The translations under genes were made by a program, and so were the position numbers. From Christensenella sp036660175 (GTDB lineage: Bacteria; Bacillota; Clostridia; Christensenellales; Christensenellaceae): 27,067 bases of DNA. Shown piece after piece: positions 24,613 through 27,067 of this stretch; position 1 is the first letter of the stretch; every line of letters starts with the position of its first letter. Location of the stretch: contig JAVXBD010000016.1 in the NCBI GenBank assembly GCA_036660175.1, positions 1 through 27,067 of the forward strand, read 5' to 3'. The notes beneath the pieces are model-generated. The model saw only the letters and a list, made by a program, of their open reading frames with translations. It was not told where the DNA came from and ran no database searches.

Positions 24613-27067
24613 TCATATGCTTTTCTTTCTTTTATAAACCATTCCAATCACCGCACTGCATAACAGCACAAGCAATCCATATAATGTCACGTTTGATGTA
24701 TCACTTGTTTTTGGCGCAACAGGTCTATCGGTTGGTGTCGGTGCTGGTGTTGGCGGTGCAGTTGGCGCAGATGTTGGCTGTACGGACGCTGTGGGCTTTG
24801 GAGAAACATGGTTTGACAATATAAAATAACTGAGATGTTCCACTTCAAACTCCAAAAAACCATCTTTGATTGTTATTTTTAATTCGCTCAGCTTTCCGTC
24901 TGCTGTGATGGTATACATCTTTGGCACTGCATAACCACTTGGAATGGGTATGCGAAATGTCAACTTGCCCGTTGGCTGTACCTGCACCTGAGCCTGTATC
25001 AGCGATATATCCAGCAATATAAAATTTTCGTCAGTGGTGCATAATGCCTCTTTTGCCTTTTGATAGGCACTCGGATTGGTTTCATTGGTTATCACGCTGA
25101 CCTGCAATGCTGCACCCATCGGCACTGCATCAGGCGGAGCAGACATGGTAATTGTTCCAATAGAAGTCTGCACGCTCTGTTCAATATACGCAAACTCGGC
25201 TTTTGTGCCACGCAGTAGCATACTTTCAATCGCCGCACACGATGCAAATGACCAGCAAGTTGGTACAGTTCCTTGATTTTTGACGGAGGTCACCACTCCC
25301 TCAGCCCTCAAATCAAACTTTTGCGGAAGCTGTCTTAAAACAAGATTGTTTTTTACTTTTTTTACAGTATCCACCTGCCCGTTTTGAAATGCCTTGACAC
25401 AATTAAGCGTGCCGTCCTCAGCCGAAATATCTCGCCAACTAATACCATCTGTACTAAAATAACTTTGCCCTGCCTGCGCACCCGTATTTGCGCTGATAGA
25501 GGCTTTGGGTGTTTCAACTGCCGCATCAATCGGCTTACCAGTCGTATTTGCAAAATTTACAATCACTTCAAAAACCTGTCCCTGCACCAGCGGTACAGGC
25601 AAAATTGATTCCTTATAATATCCAGCATATTGCAGGCTTCCCTCTTTTACCACCTTTTGCACACCATTGACCTTGACAGAGATGATATAGTCCGTTTGGT
25701 CTTGTGTCAGAAAAAAAGATACCGCCGTTAGCTCTCCATTTTTTTGTGCGGTGAACACATTTTTTTGATAAATTGACTTGTTAGTATACCCTAAAGAGGC
25801 AGAATCAGCGACAAAATAGGAGGTGTTTCCTAAATAATCGTACTGATAAATCTCCTCGTTTTGAGGCTCTTCCACAAAAAAAGCGGCGGCAGGGTTGTTG
25901 GATAAATCCATACTGGCATACGAAATATAAAAATAGCCATTTTCTCCCCGTGCTGTGGTATAACTGTTTTTTGCAAGAAATGCACCGTCCATAGGCGGGG
26001 TATAGCTCTCGCCATTTTGTGCCGTTATGCGAAACAGCTCTTTTGAAACCGTATCGTCCCACCCTATTAAGCAAACAGCGTGTCCCGTTCCTTGTGCTAT
26101 CTCTGTCGGATGATAATAATAAGTTTGTGCCGCACCTGCATAATAATCGGTATTTTCACGAATCCCCACCATCAATGCACCCCACTGAGAAATAGCATTT
26201 TTATAGATTTCATTATCCAGCGCATTTCTTCTTTCGGGCAGCAGCACCGCCTGCTTTAATCCATATGCCGTATTTTGTTTGTTATATACAAATCCATCAA
26301 AATAGTCCAAAACACCGTCCTCGTCATATGGTAAAATGTATCTGGAATCCTGCTCTAATACTGGCCCATCGCCTCTTGATAAATTGCATATGGACGCATA
26401 CACATTTCCGCCTGTTCTGATACCGTTTCTTGTTTGATAACGATACGGCGCACCAAATGCAAGCATACCCGTTGCCATATTATATTCGGATAAATCAATC
26501 GAATCAACCATTGCCGCCACTGCTTTTACCACATATTCTGCCGCTTCATCTCCAGAGATTTTCACGTAATAAGTTCCTGCTTGTAAAAGATGCGTGCCTT
26601 CGTTTGCAAAAGGCTGTCCGTCGCCCATCAGTAGATCAAGCGTAATGTTTCCAGTGGTTTGCTTTGAAAACTCTATCGTGCGCTCGGTATCCACCTCAAA
26701 CCGAAAAAAATCAACGTCATTTGCCACATTAATTTTCCCTGTCACCTGAAAATTCAGCTCCACTTTGGGCGCTGTTATCAGTTCATTTGCTGCATTCCCG
26801 TTTTGGAGTGCCATTGGGCTTGCCTCTGGTGTTTGCGTGGGAGCTGGGGTTGGCGCTTGCGTCGGCAGCACTGTTTGCTGTGGCAGCACCTCTGGTGTTT
26901 TTATCGGCGGTGTAGATGCTGTTTCTGATGCTGTTGGCTGCGTTTGAGAAGGCTGTACGGTGGTCGTTTGCGACGGTGTTTGCGAAGGTTGTACAATGGG
27001 CGTTTGCGAAGGCGTTTGCGAAGGTTGTACAATGGGCGTTTGCGAAGGCTGTATGGTGGGTTGCTCG
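24613..27067 (-). CDS. Surface C1A (papain-type) peptidase with permuted catalytic motifs, partial at window edge
   Basis: The frame is open to the right edge, so the signal peptide and N-terminus are missing; 818 codons are visible. Numbering from the GTG at 26889: a Pro/Thr/Gln-rich linker (edge to about 25), a PPC-like beta domain (43-124), then the C-terminal part of a C1A domain starting SIDLSEYNMA (130) with HAVCLIGWDD (His270) and AKNSYTTARGENGYFYISY (Asn308). A lectin-like domain (about 345-505) follows. Only then comes LPQKFDLRAEGVVTSVKNQG with TCWSFAS (Gln539, Cys545, about 516-570). The normal order is Gln, Cys, His, Asn. Next are a beta domain (about 575-692), a Pro/Thr linker, VAPKTSDTSN, a hydrophobic helix and KRKK, a sorting-like tail. 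It would act on proteins outside the cell. All four catalytic residues are present. Confidence 0.85.
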   Translation of the reverse strand, partial: EQPTIQPSQTPIVQPSQTPSQTPIVQPSQTPSQTTTVQPSQTQPTASETASTPPIKTPEVLPQQTVLPTQAPTPAPTQTPEASPMALQNGNAANELITAPKVELNFQVTGKINVANDVDFFRFEVDTERTIEFSKQTTGNITLDLLMGDGQPFANEGTHLLQAGTYYVKISGDEAAEYVVKAVAAMVDSIDLSEYNMATGMLAFGAPYRYQTRNGIRTGGNVYASICNLSRGDGPVLEQDSRYILPYDEDGVLDYFDGFVYNKQNTAYGLKQAVLLPERRNALDNEIYKNAISQWGALMVGIRENTDYYAGAAQTYYYHPTEIAQGTGHAVCLIGWDDTVSKELFRITAQNGESYTPPMDGAFLAKNSYTTARGENGYFYISYASMDLSNNPAAAFFVEEPQNEEIYQYDYLGNTSYFVADSASLGYTNKSIYQKNVFTAQKNGELTAVSFFLTQDQTDYIISVKVNGVQKVVKEGSLQYAGYYKESILPVPLVQGQVFEVIVNFANTTGKPIDAAVETPKASISANTGAQAGQSYFSTDGISWRDISAEDGTLNCVKAFQNGQVDTVKKVKNNLVLRQLPQKFDLRAEGVVTSVKNQGTVPTCWSFASCAAIESMLLRGTKAEFAYIEQSVQTSIGTITMSAPPDAVPMGAALQVSVITNETNPSAYQKAKEALCTTDENFILLDISLIQAQVQVQPTGKLTFRIPIPSGYAVPKMYTITADGKLSELKITIKDGFLEFEVEHLSYFILSNHVSPKPTASVQPTSAPTAPPTPAPTPTDRPVAPKTSDTSNVTLYGLLVLLCSAVIGMVYKRKKSI
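26945..27067 (-). repeat. Tandem repeats encoding the QPSQTP linker
   Basis: Repeated units of gtttgcgaaggttgtaca and shorter gtttgcgaaggc encode runs of VQPSQTP and SQTP in the peptidase gene and continue past the window edge. Some neighbouring units are nearly identical, suggesting recent expansion. Confidence 0.8.

Noticed and set aside
26945..27067. Possible CRISPR-like repeats
   Set aside because: The units are contiguous and in frame, encode a Pro/Ser/Gln/Thr linker, and have no unique spacers.

Overview
This 27 kb window looks like chromosomal DNA of a low-GC Gram-positive bacterium, most likely class Clostridia. The signs are AT-rich DNA, sigma-A type promoters (TTGAAA or TTGACA, 17 bp, TATAAT-like), strong AGGAGG ribosome sites, some TTG starts, a 444-residue GSI-alpha glutamine synthetase, a DUF3048 (YerB-like) lipoprotein, a DUF134/Mrp pair and Pro/Thr-rich surface proteins. 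No phage, plasmid or CRISPR module is present. Most genes are conserved housekeeping or envelope genes.

Layout. 1-1900: glnA with a structured leader, a 60-bp inverted-repeat element, its terminator, and a separate tRNA-Glu(CUC) gene. 2188-2880 (-): an aquaporin Z-type water channel. 3170-7281: a LytTR response regulator and an AgrC-like GHKL sensor kinase, both on +, with a membrane GGDEF diguanylate cyclase on - between them. 7616-10504 (-): the DUF3048 lipoprotein and a PutP-type sodium/solute symporter. 10718-13488 (-): a Pro/Thr-rich membrane-anchored surface protein downstream of an alpha-D-phosphohexomutase. 13824-16088 (+): an MreB/Mbl-type actin and an LCP (LytR-CpsA-Psr) protein, both cell-wall related. 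16145-16566: a gene-free stretch with two same-orientation 19-bp copies resembling ISL3-family ends. 16567-17304 (-): a TtcA-like PP-loop/Fe-S protein. 17431-22003 (+): a COG2426 membrane protein, then a tightly overlapping metK-recD2-comF cluster. 22341-24446 (-): MntP, Mrp and a DUF134 regulator. 24613 to the right edge (-): a large surface protein whose N-terminus lies outside the window.

The most notable observation is that last protein. Its papain-type (C1A) catalytic motifs occur in permuted order. The His and Asn segments and the lectin-like domain come first, and the Gln/Cys segment (NQGTVPTCWSF) follows about 240 residues later. This reads as a natural circular permutation of the clostridial C1A-lectin-like architecture, with the break just after the active-site helix. 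It is flanked by an N-terminal PPC-like domain and a C-terminal sorting-like tail with a PKTSD motif. Other points of interest are a small dispersed repeat family at both ends of the window, the two-component pair interrupted by a cyclase gene with a zero-base tail-to-tail junction, and a glnA leader able to form mutually exclusive hairpins.

All functional assignments come from reading motifs by eye; no database search was possible.
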